From assembly GCA_030753015.1 (NCBI GenBank), contig JASMDC010000002.1, positions 62,001 through 126,000 of the forward strand: DNA of 64,000 nucleotides. Direction: 5' to 3'. Below, in pieces: positions 24,676 to 33,973 of this stretch. This DNA is from Candidatus Undinarchaeales archaeon (lineage in GTDB: Archaea; SpSt-1190; JASMDC01). Each line of letters opens with the position of its first letter. Positions within the stretch are counted from its first letter, which is position 1. The notes beneath the pieces are model-generated. The model saw only the letters and a program-made list of their open reading frames with translations, did not search any database and was not told where the DNA came from. Position numbers and translations under genes: made by a program.

Positions 24676-24769
24676 ATTTCCTCAAGGACCGCGTTGCCTT
24701 TTTCCCCCTTGCCGGTCGTCACGAATCCATTTAGTTCACGGACGATATAATCCCGATCGGTGTGAATTT

Positions 24770-25075
24770 ATGGCTGACAAGGAAAATGCCAACACAGAAA
24801 GCGACATTAAGACCGATGAGGTCTTCGAGCAGGAAGAGGCCGTGAAGGTGCGGCCGCTGACCACGTACTACGTGCCCATCAAGGAGAACCTGGGGTTCCG
24901 GTTCGTGGTTTGGCCTACTAACCTCTCCATCGAGAAGGTCTCCAAGAACCTGGAGACCACCCGATGGGACAGGCTTCAGTCACTGAGCCTCACCCGCCGT
25001 TCCGTGGAGTTCCTCGCCACTCGTGCGGGCTCCATGCTCGAACAGTGGGACGTGTGCGCAAAGGCTGCTCGGTAG
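24770..25075 (+). CDS. Unrecognised small protein with acidic N-terminus
   Basis: 101 residues. An acidic, probably disordered start (1-25) precedes a compact part, VRPLTTYYVPIKENLGFRFV then RWDRLQSLSLTRRSVEFLATRAGSML. No cysteine pair and no membrane helix. I do not recognise a family. A TATA-like GATATAATC (24744-24752) lies just upstream. It has its own hairpin plus T-run terminator at 25108-25143, so it is a single-gene unit, probably well expressed. Confidence 0.65.
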   Translation: MADKENANTESDIKTDEVFEQEEAVKVRPLTTYYVPIKENLGFRFVVWPTNLSIEKVSKNLETTRWDRLQSLSLTRRSVEFLATRAGSMLEQWDVCAKAAR

Positions 25076-25107
25076 AATTTTTCGTACACGGATCATCCCT
25101 GGGTGCC

Positions 25108-25143
25108 GGGTAGGGGCTCATCACCTCTACCCCTTTTTTTCCC
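25108..25143 (+). terminator. Hairpin and T-tract terminator after the 24770 gene
   Basis: GGGTAGGGG and CCTCTACCC pair with one mismatch around a 7-nt loop, followed by eight T within ten bases. The rest of the spacer to 25279 shows a second loose pair (GGGGAT with ATCCCC) near the end of the convergent gene but no other clear element. Confidence 0.7.
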
Positions 25144-25279
25144 TTATCCCCCGCCAGCGGGCACCCCTGGTATGAGCGGGAGGGGATCGATGAAGACGTG
25201 CGCGGATGGGGATTACCGACGTCCCTAAGGAACACGGTCCGTCCGAGATCCCCACGGTCGCTCGCTCAATGCACACATC

Positions 25280-28200
25280 CTACTGGTAGCCGCCGCTGCC
25301 CCACTTCTGTTGGCTCTGTTGTTGACCACCACTGTAGGATGTCATGGCCTTCTGCAGGTTGGCCTTCATGGTGGCCTTGCGGGCCGCTTCCTTTTGCATC
25401 ATGAACGCCACACCGCCACCGGCAAGGAGCAGGATCCCGCCCAATGCAGCGATGGCATAGAGCATGGCGGACGAACCTCCCTCGGTCGTCGTCCCTGAGA
25501 CCTCCGGATCGGGAGTTGCCTCTGGCGTAGCATAGGGATCCTCGCCGAAGTCGTCGTCACCGGCACCCTCCGTTGGCTCCGGGGTCGCGGCGGGTGTCGG
25601 GGCCGGCGTCGCAGTGGGCTTGGGCGTGGAGGTCGGCTGACCTGTGCCCGTGTCGATGTCGTCAAGGGTCCGCGTGACCACACGGGTCACCTTGTTGAAG
25701 CTCAGCTGCTTGCCCCCGTCGAGACCCAGGGTGAGCTTCTTGTTCTTGTCGTCCATCTCGGCGACCTTACAGCGGAAGTCCACGGCGAGCTCGATCTCCT
25801 TGCCATCCTCGACGGTGTACTCCTTGTCCTTGATGGAGAGGCAGTTCTTCAGTTCGCCGTCGAGAGTGAGCTTGAAAGTGGCGGGGGCCGTGCCGTTGTT
25901 CTTGATCTTGATGACCGAGCCCTTCTCGAGCTTGGGCGGGATGTCGACCACGATGTTGGGTCGGAGAATGTCGATGTTGATAGGCATGGATTCGGTGATC
26001 TCGCCCGGCTTTGTCTGAGAGGTGACAGTTGCCAATAGGGTGTACGTGCCCGCAGCGTTCTCGGGGAGGCTCATGGTGAAGGGGATAACGAGCGGCTGAT
26101 AGGCTGCTGCCTTCAAGGACCGGGTGATGGGGGAGCCGAGAACGGTATCACCGGTCCCGTTGATCACGATGTCGTAGGTGTCCTCCACGTTCCCGGTGTT
26201 GGAGACGTTGACGAAGAACTCGACGGTCTCGCCAGGAACACCCGAAAGACTGGAGGTCGCTGACATCTTCATCCCGAAATGGTCCTCCTTGGTGATGATG
26301 AGCTCCAGTTCCGTGCTCAGTGCCGCGTCCGCGATGCCCAAGGGGTGGGCCGTCACGATGAACTTGCACTCATCGCTCTTGTCGGTGGCCGCAGTGATGT
26401 TGAGAGCGATGCTGTACGCCTCCATGGGTTCGGTCTCCTTCTCGATGGCACCGATGAACTTCGAGCAGGCGTCATTGGATGATAGTTTGAAACGGATGGG
26501 GAATCCCTGCCTGTTGGTGAGGCTCATGATAGCCGATGCCTTGTCCCCTGGTCGGAGGTAGAGCTTGGGATGGGAGTTGGTGATGTTGAACGAAGGAGTG
26601 AACTTGAAGGGGCTCATAGTGATAGTTCTTTCTGAGCATCCCGAGGCAGGATCCTCGGAGCATACCATGAGTGTCGCGTTCACCGTGTTCGTGGCAGCGA
26701 GCTCGCACTTACCCATGAGATGGGATATGAAGGTGAACTTGTAGTCGGTGATGGTGGAGGTGAGCTCCTTGGCGTTGCCAAGGGTCGGTGTGGCGAGCAT
26801 GGTAGTAAGGCTCGTGCGAAGGGCGTCATACGCCGTCTGGTTGATATTGATCAGCAGTCCCTTGGTCGTGCCGAACGCAACGGTATAGCTCCCGGCGAGT
26901 TCCGACACCTCGCCCGTGACCATCGTCGCCAGCTGGCTGAAGAAGAGGCTCTTGTCAAGGTGGGCAATGAGCTTCTTCTCGCCGTCTGTAAGAGCGCATC
27001 CGTATATTGTGGCCGTGTGGTTTGTTGTCCGTTCGGAGTACTTGGAGAGCTGAACCTGGTTCATCGAGAAGGCTGGCGTTATGGTGTCGAGGATGACCGA
27101 GTAGTAGACGAGCTCGGCCAGGTTGCCCTCGTTCCGGAACGATAGGGCACAGCTGGTCTCGGCCAGTTCGCCGGCCGGGGGCCCGGCCACTGAGCACGAA
27201 TACGTCCCAATGTCGAACTTCTTGAACCGGGCCGCACCTACTTCCACGCTCTTCGTCCCGACAAGAAGACCGTCACGTGTGTTGTAGACCTCGATCTTGA
27301 CAGTCCCCGTCTCCTCGCCGTCCGACCAGAAGAGGACCTGGGTCTCGGCCTCATCGCCCTTCACCACGGTGATGTTCTGACATGGAAGAGTTATCTCCTC
27401 CTTTCGGACCAGGGCATGCCATCCTGTCGATGCCTTTGCACAGAGGCGGATATCGCCGTCGACCATGTTATTGCGCATGGTGAAGGCCACGGTGTTGTTC
27501 TGGACAGGGACCACTTCTATCGTGTCCGGAGCATAGATGTCGACAGGGGTGATGACAAGGTAGACCGTCGTGATGTTGTACTCGACTCCGTACTCGGCAG
27601 ATGAGAAGTTCCACGAGACCACGCCCTCGCCAGAGATCCCGTGAGCGAGGAAGTCAAGATCCCACTCCGTGGGCACCTGGCGCACCATATCCTGAACCTG
27701 ACCGTTGATCTCACGTGTGATGAGCACCTCATTCTCAACGTACCATTTCGGGAGGGCGGAGATGGGCTGAGGATCCTCCCCGTACTTCACGTGGGTGTAG
27801 TTCGATGTGTAGCGATAGACTAGTCGTCCGTCGATGACCTCTCGGCTAGCGGCGGTGAGCCTTCCTGAGAGCTTCGAGAGCTGGGACACGTCGATGCGAG
27901 GTTTTCCCTCTTGATAGGATAAGTGGGTTGTGTTCCGGACGAGGGCGTACATGACGGTGTCCTTGAACAGCATGCACTTGGTCTTGACCGTCTGGATCGC
28001 GTTCTCGTCACGGTGGAAGCTGAAGCGCCATGACTGGGGCGGGAACTCCATATGGGCGTAATACTCACCACTTGCCATGTAGTTGTCCACAACGATGATG
28101 TCCTCGTTGTTGTATCCCACCCAAAGAACCGCTGTCGAGGCATCGTTCTCGCTCGCACAGTCGATGTCCCGGTGGTAGACCGTGATGTTGCCGATATCCT

Positions 28201-28894
28201 TTTTGGTATCCATTCCATCAGCGCAGTCGAAGGTGAAATTGACCACCTCGGTATTGTTGCCTTCGATCCGTAGTTTCCCCTCGGACTCGTCGAACTCGAG
28301 GAATGTGAAGGAGTACTTGATGAGGAGGGGATAGAACCCATCAGCGAGCATGTTTGTGACGTAATAGGCGACGTTCTGTTCGTCCCCCAGGCCGAGCTCG
28401 ACACGGCGTCCGACTGATACTGGGAGGTCCCGGGCCTCCTTTCCCACGGCGCACTCGATGAACCCACCCTCCACAAGGTCGAGCCGAGTGAGGTCATCGA
28501 TGGTGAAGTCGACCTGGATGGGGTCCGTAATCATCAGTTCAGGTGGCTCTGATGTGTAGTTGTGGTAGGTAAAGGTGAAGTTCACTTGGCCATCGAGAGC
28601 ACCGGGGCAGTACACGGTGGCCGTTGTCGAGCCACCGCTCTGGAGGATGCTGTCCTTGAAGAGAATGCGGTGCTGGTCGCCAGGTGTGCATCCACCTGAG
28701 CTGATGATATCGTCCTGGAAGAATGGATAGAGGGATATGGGGGATGTGTCGGTGGTTATATTGAAGAAGAGGAAGTACTTGCCATGCGCATCCACCACTT
28801 CGACATCATCGATCGATAGCTCGGCCGCCGTCAAGGGCACCAGGACCGAGGCCAAGGCGATGATAGTGATAAGCGCTCTATAGGCAGGACTCAT
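25280..28894 (-). CDS. Giant surface protein without VWA domain, membrane-anchored
   Basis: 1204 residues. A signal peptide (1-24, cut after LTAA or nearby) precedes a long extracellular part rich in Asn-x-Ser/Thr sites. Near 900-985 is a NEW3/COG1470-type beta domain (GETVEFFVNVSNTGNVEDTY). A Thr/Pro/Glu linker (about 1085-1140), one membrane helix (MLYAIAALGGILLLAGGGVA) and a short basic cytoplasmic tail ending in Gln/Gly/Ser/Tyr-rich sequence follow. Its middle and C-terminal parts resemble the two larger proteins encoded just upstream, including a helical segment ending in a Cys pair, but the N-terminal VWA domain is absent. It is the third gene of a three-gene unit and is probably part of the cell surface layer. 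Confidence 0.75.
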   Translation of the reverse strand: MSPAYRALITIIALASVLVPLTAAELSIDDVEVVDAHGKYFLFFNITTDTSPISLYPFFQDDIISSGGCTPGDQHRILFKDSILQSGGSTTATVYCPGALDGQVNFTFTYHNYTSEPPELMITDPIQVDFTIDDLTRLDLVEGGFIECAVGKEARDLPVSVGRRVELGLGDEQNVAYYVTNMLADGFYPLLIKYSFTFLEFDESEGKLRIEGNNTEVVNFTFDCADGMDTKKDIGNITVYHRDIDCASENDASTAVLWVGYNNEDIIVVDNYMASGEYYAHMEFPPQSWRFSFHRDENAIQTVKTKCMLFKDTVMYALVRNTTHLSYQEGKPRIDVSQLSKLSGRLTAASREVIDGRLVYRYTSNYTHVKYGEDPQPISALPKWYVENEVLITREINGQVQDMVRQVPTEWDLDFLAHGISGEGVVSWNFSSAEYGVEYNITTVYLVITPVDIYAPDTIEVVPVQNNTVAFTMRNNMVDGDIRLCAKASTGWHALVRKEEITLPCQNITVVKGDEAETQVLFWSDGEETGTVKIEVYNTRDGLLVGTKSVEVGAARFKKFDIGTYSCSVAGPPAGELAETSCALSFRNEGNLAELVYYSVILDTITPAFSMNQVQLSKYSERTTNHTATIYGCALTDGEKKLIAHLDKSLFFSQLATMVTGEVSELAGSYTVAFGTTKGLLININQTAYDALRTSLTTMLATPTLGNAKELTSTITDYKFTFISHLMGKCELAATNTVNATLMVCSEDPASGCSERTITMSPFKFTPSFNITNSHPKLYLRPGDKASAIMSLTNRQGFPIRFKLSSNDACSKFIGAIEKETEPMEAYSIALNITAATDKSDECKFIVTAHPLGIADAALSTELELIITKEDHFGMKMSATSSLSGVPGETVEFFVNVSNTGNVEDTYDIVINGTGDTVLGSPITRSLKAAAYQPLVIPFTMSLPENAAGTYTLLATVTSQTKPGEITESMPINIDILRPNIVVDIPPKLEKGSVIKIKNNGTAPATFKLTLDGELKNCLSIKDKEYTVEDGKEIELAVDFRCKVAEMDDKNKKLTLGLDGGKQLSFNKVTRVVTRTLDDIDTGTGQPTSTPKPTATPAPTPAATPEPTEGAGDDDFGEDPYATPEATPDPEVSGTTTEGGSSAMLYAIAALGGILLLAGGGVAFMMQKEAARKATMKANLQKAMTSYSGGQQQSQQKWGSGGYQ

Positions 28895-28937
28895 AAGAGG
28901 ACTATAACGTCTGTGTGCTATTTATGTCTTAGTATGG

Positions 28938-31900
28938 TCACCGGCGCGGCGGATATTGTGTACGATTCCCGTACATAGATCCCTGCTGGGGCCAACCTTG
29001 CTGCGCCCCGCGATATCCGCCCGTACCCTTCATTCCGGGACGTCCCGCAACACCGGTCATCGATGTCATTCCCTTGGCGGGGGCCTTGGCGCCGCCACCG
29101 ATGAGGCCCTTCTTCTGTGCAATGAAGGCTCCCGCACCGATCAACACGATGATGACGATGACTGCACCCGCGCCCATGCCACCGCTCTCGGGCTCGGGCG
29201 TCGGTTCGGGTGTCGCTTCGGGCGTGGCTTCCATGGTGGGCTCGACGGTGGTCGTTGACGGTTCGAGCGCGATCGGATGGACCTTATCATAGTTCGCCCC
29301 TTCGACAAGAAGCTCGAGGCTCTCCAATTCGGTGCATTCACTGGTGATGCCTATATCCACGAACCCGCCGGCAGGGACCTCGACGCTCGCGTTGGAAAGC
29401 GTCACGCAGGCAGCACTCTCATCATTGAGAGTAAGCACGATGGTACCGTTGGCATCACCGAGGTTCTCGATCCTGATGGTACTATTCTCATCGAGCGTAT
29501 CGGGTACGGTGAGGGAGAACTCGGGTGCGCTCACGGTCACGGAGAACTTGGCCGTTCGTACAAGGTCGCTCTTGATCCCGTGGGTCACCGAAATAGTGGC
29601 AGTCTGGACACCCCGCTCCTTGGGGGCCGTGGCCTTCACTGTGATGTTGACCGAAGCGCCCGCATCGAGCAGTGGGCGGCTGACGCTCGGAGGTGAGAAT
29701 ACGTCCCTATCCCCGTCAAAGGACACGATGAATGTCGCCTTGCCGTTGCCCTTGTTAATAAGGGTGGCCACGAGTTCGGCCGTTTCCCCGGCCGTAAGAG
29801 CGACATCGCTCACATGGACTTCCAGTTCCATGTCGAGCACCTCCTCGATGTCGACCTCCACGGGGACCGGCACCTTGCGCTGCTGTTCGGTGTAGCCCGT
29901 GGGTAGGGCCTTGACGTGGACCATGTACCGGTCGGGCGTGGACCATGAGATAGGAACGGTGAACACATGCTCGCTGTCCTCCTCGATGAGCACTTCATTC
30001 TCCTCTGCCAGTGCTGTCTCGGAGTAACCCTCAGAGGCGATGAAGTCGAATAGGAGCGGGAAATGGAGGTTGTTGCGTATGATCATGTCGAATGACACTT
30101 CCTCGCCTGCGAGCACGTGGAGCGCTCCGGTCTTCTGCAGGGTGGAGGTGAGTGCGGAGTCCGGCTTGAGCTCATAATCTAGGTCGATGAGGATATCAGT
30201 CACTTCGAAGGTGCGGTTCACGCATGCATATCGCAGCTCATCGTCGAGTTGCATGGGTGTGTCACACGTATATGCTGTCACCTCGATGCTCGTCGCCCGG
30301 CTGAGGCGACACGTCTTCCGATGCGCTTCGAAGAATGCAGTGTAGAGCGATTCCACGGCATCGGCAAGAACAGCTCCCGTCGTTGCGTCGGGGGAAGCCC
30401 GGAACGCTTCGATGTCAGCCTTCAAACGCGCCGATTCAGTGGGCACCCCCATATCATCCGTCCGTGTGGCCAGCACGTCAGCCTCGGTGAAGAAGCTGGC
30501 CATTGGTCCCTCCGCGGTGAAGTTGCCACCATCGGCGAAGAGCTTGGCCAGGAAGAACAACTTCCCCACAGATGTGATGTAGCTCTTCAGATCGAGGTCG
30601 AGCGAGCACCCGATGATGCGTGCCTTCAGGTACTTGTTGGACGAGGCCTTGGCGTCAACGTCCACAGACGAGAAGGGAGGGGTCACAAAGAGGATGTCCC
30701 CTGCGAAGCCGTACCGGTAGGTGTTGCGTACGTTCCCGCCGTTGATGAACTCGAAGTTGCAGCTCATGTCCCATTCGTTCTTGATGCACTCCTTGAGCTG
30801 GATGTGGGAGCTTGTGAAGAACGAGGGGAGGAGAGACACCTTGGCGATACGGCTCAAACGTTCGTCCGATTCCGAGGTGACATTGAGAACGAGATCCCCA
30901 CCAGTTTCTGTCTCCAACCGGACGGTGGTGTTGAGGGTGACGGAGGCCCCTCCGTCGACAGTGACCGAGTGGCATGGTGCGCTCCCTTGCTTGTCCGGCT
31001 GGCCGGTCACCTCGACCCCGCTCACCCAGGCCTTAACACCGGTGGTAGTGCCGCACACGCGGTAGATGTCCTGCTCGAACTTGAGGTTGTGCAGACGGAG
31101 GGCGAACTCCCCTGTCTTGTTGGGGACAACGGTCATATTCTCCGGGGCCGAGATACGGAAGGGTTCGGTGATGCGGTAAGGCACCTTGATGAAGAAGAGG
31201 TCCTGGTGACCTGTCGTGAGGTTGACCCAGATGATCCCGGCGTCCTTGGCCCGGACATGGACCGTCACAAGACTCCCATGGACGAGGTCCTTTGTCCGGT
31301 TCACATAGAGACCCTCCTCGGAATGGCCATGCTTGTCGAGGATGATCTCTCGTGGACCCGAGAGGGCGGGTGAGGATACGTTGAGCGCAACGGAGGTCAC
31401 ATTTACAGGGACGGAGAAGATGAACGTGACGTCCTCGGGGTGATGGAGCGAGAGGTTGTTGTAATGGTGACCGACGACGTAGGTATCGCCTTGCCAACGC
31501 TCCTCTGGGCGCTGAATACCGACGCTGGCCCGGTCAAGGATTCCGTAGGTCACCATCTGTGCAGGCATCAGGCGCGAACCACCGATCTCGTCGCCTTCGC
31601 GGATGGCTATGTAGAACGCGTGGTCCTCGACGAACTCCCGCTCGTAGTTACGAATGACCGTGCCGGGCAGGAGACCGGTCTTGTTCACGACGACGTCCAT
31701 GATGCCGGTGGACCGGTCGAAGCCCTGGAAGAGCATGAATCCCCGCTCGGTCGTGTAATTGACGATGAGCTGAGGGCCCACACGCTTCACGATGTCCCCC
31801 CTGATGAAAGTCTGGTGGAGGAACAGGCTCCGTAGGCCGATGTCCAGGGAGGGGCGGCGGACATCCTTCAACTTACGGGAGGAGGCCTGGTCCACTTGCT

Positions 31901-33971
31901 GGCGCGGATCATCGCCGAACGGGATGAAGGAGGAGAGCTCGAGGCGGTCGTTGCCCCACCGCACGAAGCGGGCATCACTGGCGGTCTTCCCCGCATCGTC
32001 GATGGCCACCTTGAGGACGTTGAATCCGTCCTTGGCCGTGCCCGCCGGTACGTCCACAGTGAGCTTGTAACTACCCTTCACGACATCGTACACGACACCT
32101 TTATCGCCCATGTCCTTGCCATTGAACGTGATCGAATAGGAGTAGGCGTTCTCCATGAAGGGCACGGGGTCGCCCTTGGAGTCGATGAGCAGGAAGGTGA
32201 CGTTGATCCGCTCGGGATCCCTGTCCGCGATTGCCTGCGGTGACAGATCCTCGATGATGAGTTGGTAGCCGTTGGAGCTGCGAGCAGCCCCGAGGCAGTC
32301 GGCCACGACGGTCATGGAACCCCCGGGGGGGATCGTGTCGACTCCTGCTTCCCAGAGCAGGCCCGCCTTCACCGAATCGCATGACACCTCAGTGCGCTCA
32401 CGGTCCGGGACCACGGCCGCTATCGGGGATTTATTGGTGATGTTCACGAAGGCCAGGAGGCGGCCGCCGAGCACGTACGGGGCGTAGTCCACTTCCACGT
32501 TCACCGGGGCTTTGACCGTCACGTCCAGGTCAAGGGTCTCCGAGTCGCCCGTGTCGGACTTGATGGTGAGAGTGTAGTTGTACCAGCCTACAGGAGTGCC
32601 TTCGGGCACGGTCACCTCCATACGTCTGAGGGCGTTGCAGGGGACACCTTCGATCATCTCAGTACATTGTTCGCCCGTGTGGGCCTGGAGCATAACCGTG
32701 GTGCTCGGTTCAGGGCGTCCCGTGATGGTGTTGAGGATGCCTGTGTGGACCTCGTTGGGCCCGGCGAGGCTTAGGGTGATGATGTTGTAGTCGATGGAGT
32801 CAAGGGCCGCGTTGATCTTCTGTGAAAGGCTCCCCAGGCTGAATCCGTCGAAATACTTACCCTTCGTGTCCTTTGTGATGTTGATGAGGTCATAGCAGTA
32901 TCGGTACGCTTCCCGTTCGGTGTCGGGGGCCCAGGCCATACCGGAGCAGTCCTTGGGTTTGGGGACCGTCGTATCGCAAGTATCCCCTGTGTTGCCCTTC
33001 CACGATGGATCGCCACTGCAACAAGTTGACTCGCAGAGCCGCGCCGCGTCTTCTCCCGTGCAGGTGAGGCCGCATTCGTTGCCGGTGGACGTACATGGAG
33101 GGCATGTGGGAGGACAGGGGGACTTCACCTCGCCTTCCGACGGATTGGGTGTGAGCCCGAACACGACGACACCGGCCGCACTAGCCGCGTTGCCCAGCAG
33201 CTCCATCTCATTGTATCGTCCCGTGAACACGGCGGCATCGGTAGTGACGAAGATGATCTTCAGCGCGTCAGGACGCCAGGCACAGGCTCCGTTATCGCAT
33301 TCTCCCGGGAGCGCACCGAACTCGTAGTCACGGCCCCAGTCCTCCTCGATTGCGTACCTGATCGCGTCGTAGGAGTTCTCACGGCAGTCACCGCCCCCTC
33401 CCACGGTCTCGGCCCGGTCCTTGAGCACTTGGAGCCGGTCCTTGAAGTATTGGATATTGTTATCAGTGTCGGTCTCGAAGTCCTTGAACGTTGTGAGCAC
33501 ATCGATGGGATCGCTGGTAGGCCCTGGCAGCTTACGTACGAGATCATCCTGGAAGGGGATCATGGCCACCCTAAGCTTGTTGTTGACCTTGGAACCCATA
33601 TTATAGACAATACTGTCCCAGTCAGTGATGAACTGCCCGAGATCGTCGGCCATACTGGCCGTGAAGTCAGTAACGAAGACAACGTCGATTGACTTGGCCC
33701 GTGCTCCGCGATTGAAGGTGAGCACGCCGATCTCGCTCGTGTCCCCCCAGTACAGGTCGAGCGTGGTCTCGTTCCTGGCGACGAAGGGGGAAACGCAGGA
33801 GTTCCAGTCATCAAGACAAAGACCGAGGTCGCAGTGTATGTCAGTATAGCACATATATGTACGCTCACCGACCGCAGGGACCGTTACGAGGACGAGCACC
33901 AGGAAGAAAAGGCTCGGCAGCCCCCCCTTTCGTTCATCGATCCGGGATCCGTTTATGATTCCATCCCCCAT
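28938..33971 (-). CDS. Giant VWA-domain surface protein, membrane-anchored (copy 2)
   Basis: 1677 residues. A signal peptide (hydrophobic core about 20-33) precedes a Cys-rich stretch (41-59). The VWA domain (about 95-275) has an intact MIDAS, DFTAS (102-106), GGGGDCRENSYDAI and TTDA. A Cys-rich insert follows (CPPTCPPC to CESTCCSG, 286-320). Multiple beta sandwich domains, a helical region near 1190-1260, a Thr/Pro/Glu linker, one membrane helix (VIVIIVLIGAGAFIA) and a cytoplasmic Gly/Gln/Tyr/Arg-rich tail complete it. VWA domains with MIDAS bind ligands through a divalent metal. ATG 33971 lies 8 nt after GGGAGG; the upstream stop is two bases before it. Confidence 0.8.
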   Translation of the reverse strand: MGDGIINGSRIDERKGGLPSLFFLVLVLVTVPAVGERTYMCYTDIHCDLGLCLDDWNSCVSPFVARNETTLDLYWGDTSEIGVLTFNRGARAKSIDVVFVTDFTASMADDLGQFITDWDSIVYNMGSKVNNKLRVAMIPFQDDLVRKLPGPTSDPIDVLTTFKDFETDTDNNIQYFKDRLQVLKDRAETVGGGGDCRENSYDAIRYAIEEDWGRDYEFGALPGECDNGACAWRPDALKIIFVTTDAAVFTGRYNEMELLGNAASAAGVVVFGLTPNPSEGEVKSPCPPTCPPCTSTGNECGLTCTGEDAARLCESTCCSGDPSWKGNTGDTCDTTVPKPKDCSGMAWAPDTEREAYRYCYDLINITKDTKGKYFDGFSLGSLSQKINAALDSIDYNIITLSLAGPNEVHTGILNTITGRPEPSTTVMLQAHTGEQCTEMIEGVPCNALRRMEVTVPEGTPVGWYNYTLTIKSDTGDSETLDLDVTVKAPVNVEVDYAPYVLGGRLLAFVNITNKSPIAAVVPDRERTEVSCDSVKAGLLWEAGVDTIPPGGSMTVVADCLGAARSSNGYQLIIEDLSPQAIADRDPERINVTFLLIDSKGDPVPFMENAYSYSITFNGKDMGDKGVVYDVVKGSYKLTVDVPAGTAKDGFNVLKVAIDDAGKTASDARFVRWGNDRLELSSFIPFGDDPRQQVDQASSRKLKDVRRPSLDIGLRSLFLHQTFIRGDIVKRVGPQLIVNYTTERGFMLFQGFDRSTGIMDVVVNKTGLLPGTVIRNYEREFVEDHAFYIAIREGDEIGGSRLMPAQMVTYGILDRASVGIQRPEERWQGDTYVVGHHYNNLSLHHPEDVTFIFSVPVNVTSVALNVSSPALSGPREIILDKHGHSEEGLYVNRTKDLVHGSLVTVHVRAKDAGIIWVNLTTGHQDLFFIKVPYRITEPFRISAPENMTVVPNKTGEFALRLHNLKFEQDIYRVCGTTTGVKAWVSGVEVTGQPDKQGSAPCHSVTVDGGASVTLNTTVRLETETGGDLVLNVTSESDERLSRIAKVSLLPSFFTSSHIQLKECIKNEWDMSCNFEFINGGNVRNTYRYGFAGDILFVTPPFSSVDVDAKASSNKYLKARIIGCSLDLDLKSYITSVGKLFFLAKLFADGGNFTAEGPMASFFTEADVLATRTDDMGVPTESARLKADIEAFRASPDATTGAVLADAVESLYTAFFEAHRKTCRLSRATSIEVTAYTCDTPMQLDDELRYACVNRTFEVTDILIDLDYELKPDSALTSTLQKTGALHVLAGEEVSFDMIIRNNLHFPLLFDFIASEGYSETALAEENEVLIEEDSEHVFTVPISWSTPDRYMVHVKALPTGYTEQQRKVPVPVEVDIEEVLDMELEVHVSDVALTAGETAELVATLINKGNGKATFIVSFDGDRDVFSPPSVSRPLLDAGASVNITVKATAPKERGVQTATISVTHGIKSDLVRTAKFSVTVSAPEFSLTVPDTLDENSTIRIENLGDANGTIVLTLNDESAACVTLSNASVEVPAGGFVDIGITSECTELESLELLVEGANYDKVHPIALEPSTTTVEPTMEATPEATPEPTPEPESGGMGAGAVIVIIVLIGAGAFIAQKKGLIGGGAKAPAKGMTSMTGVAGRPGMKGTGGYRGAQQGWPQQGSMYGNRTQYPPRR

Positions 33972-33973
33972 CC

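Noticed and set aside
24606-24769. Possible small gene between L7Ae and the 24770 gene
   Set aside because: Only promoter elements for the two divergent genes are visible; no frame with start and ribosome site.
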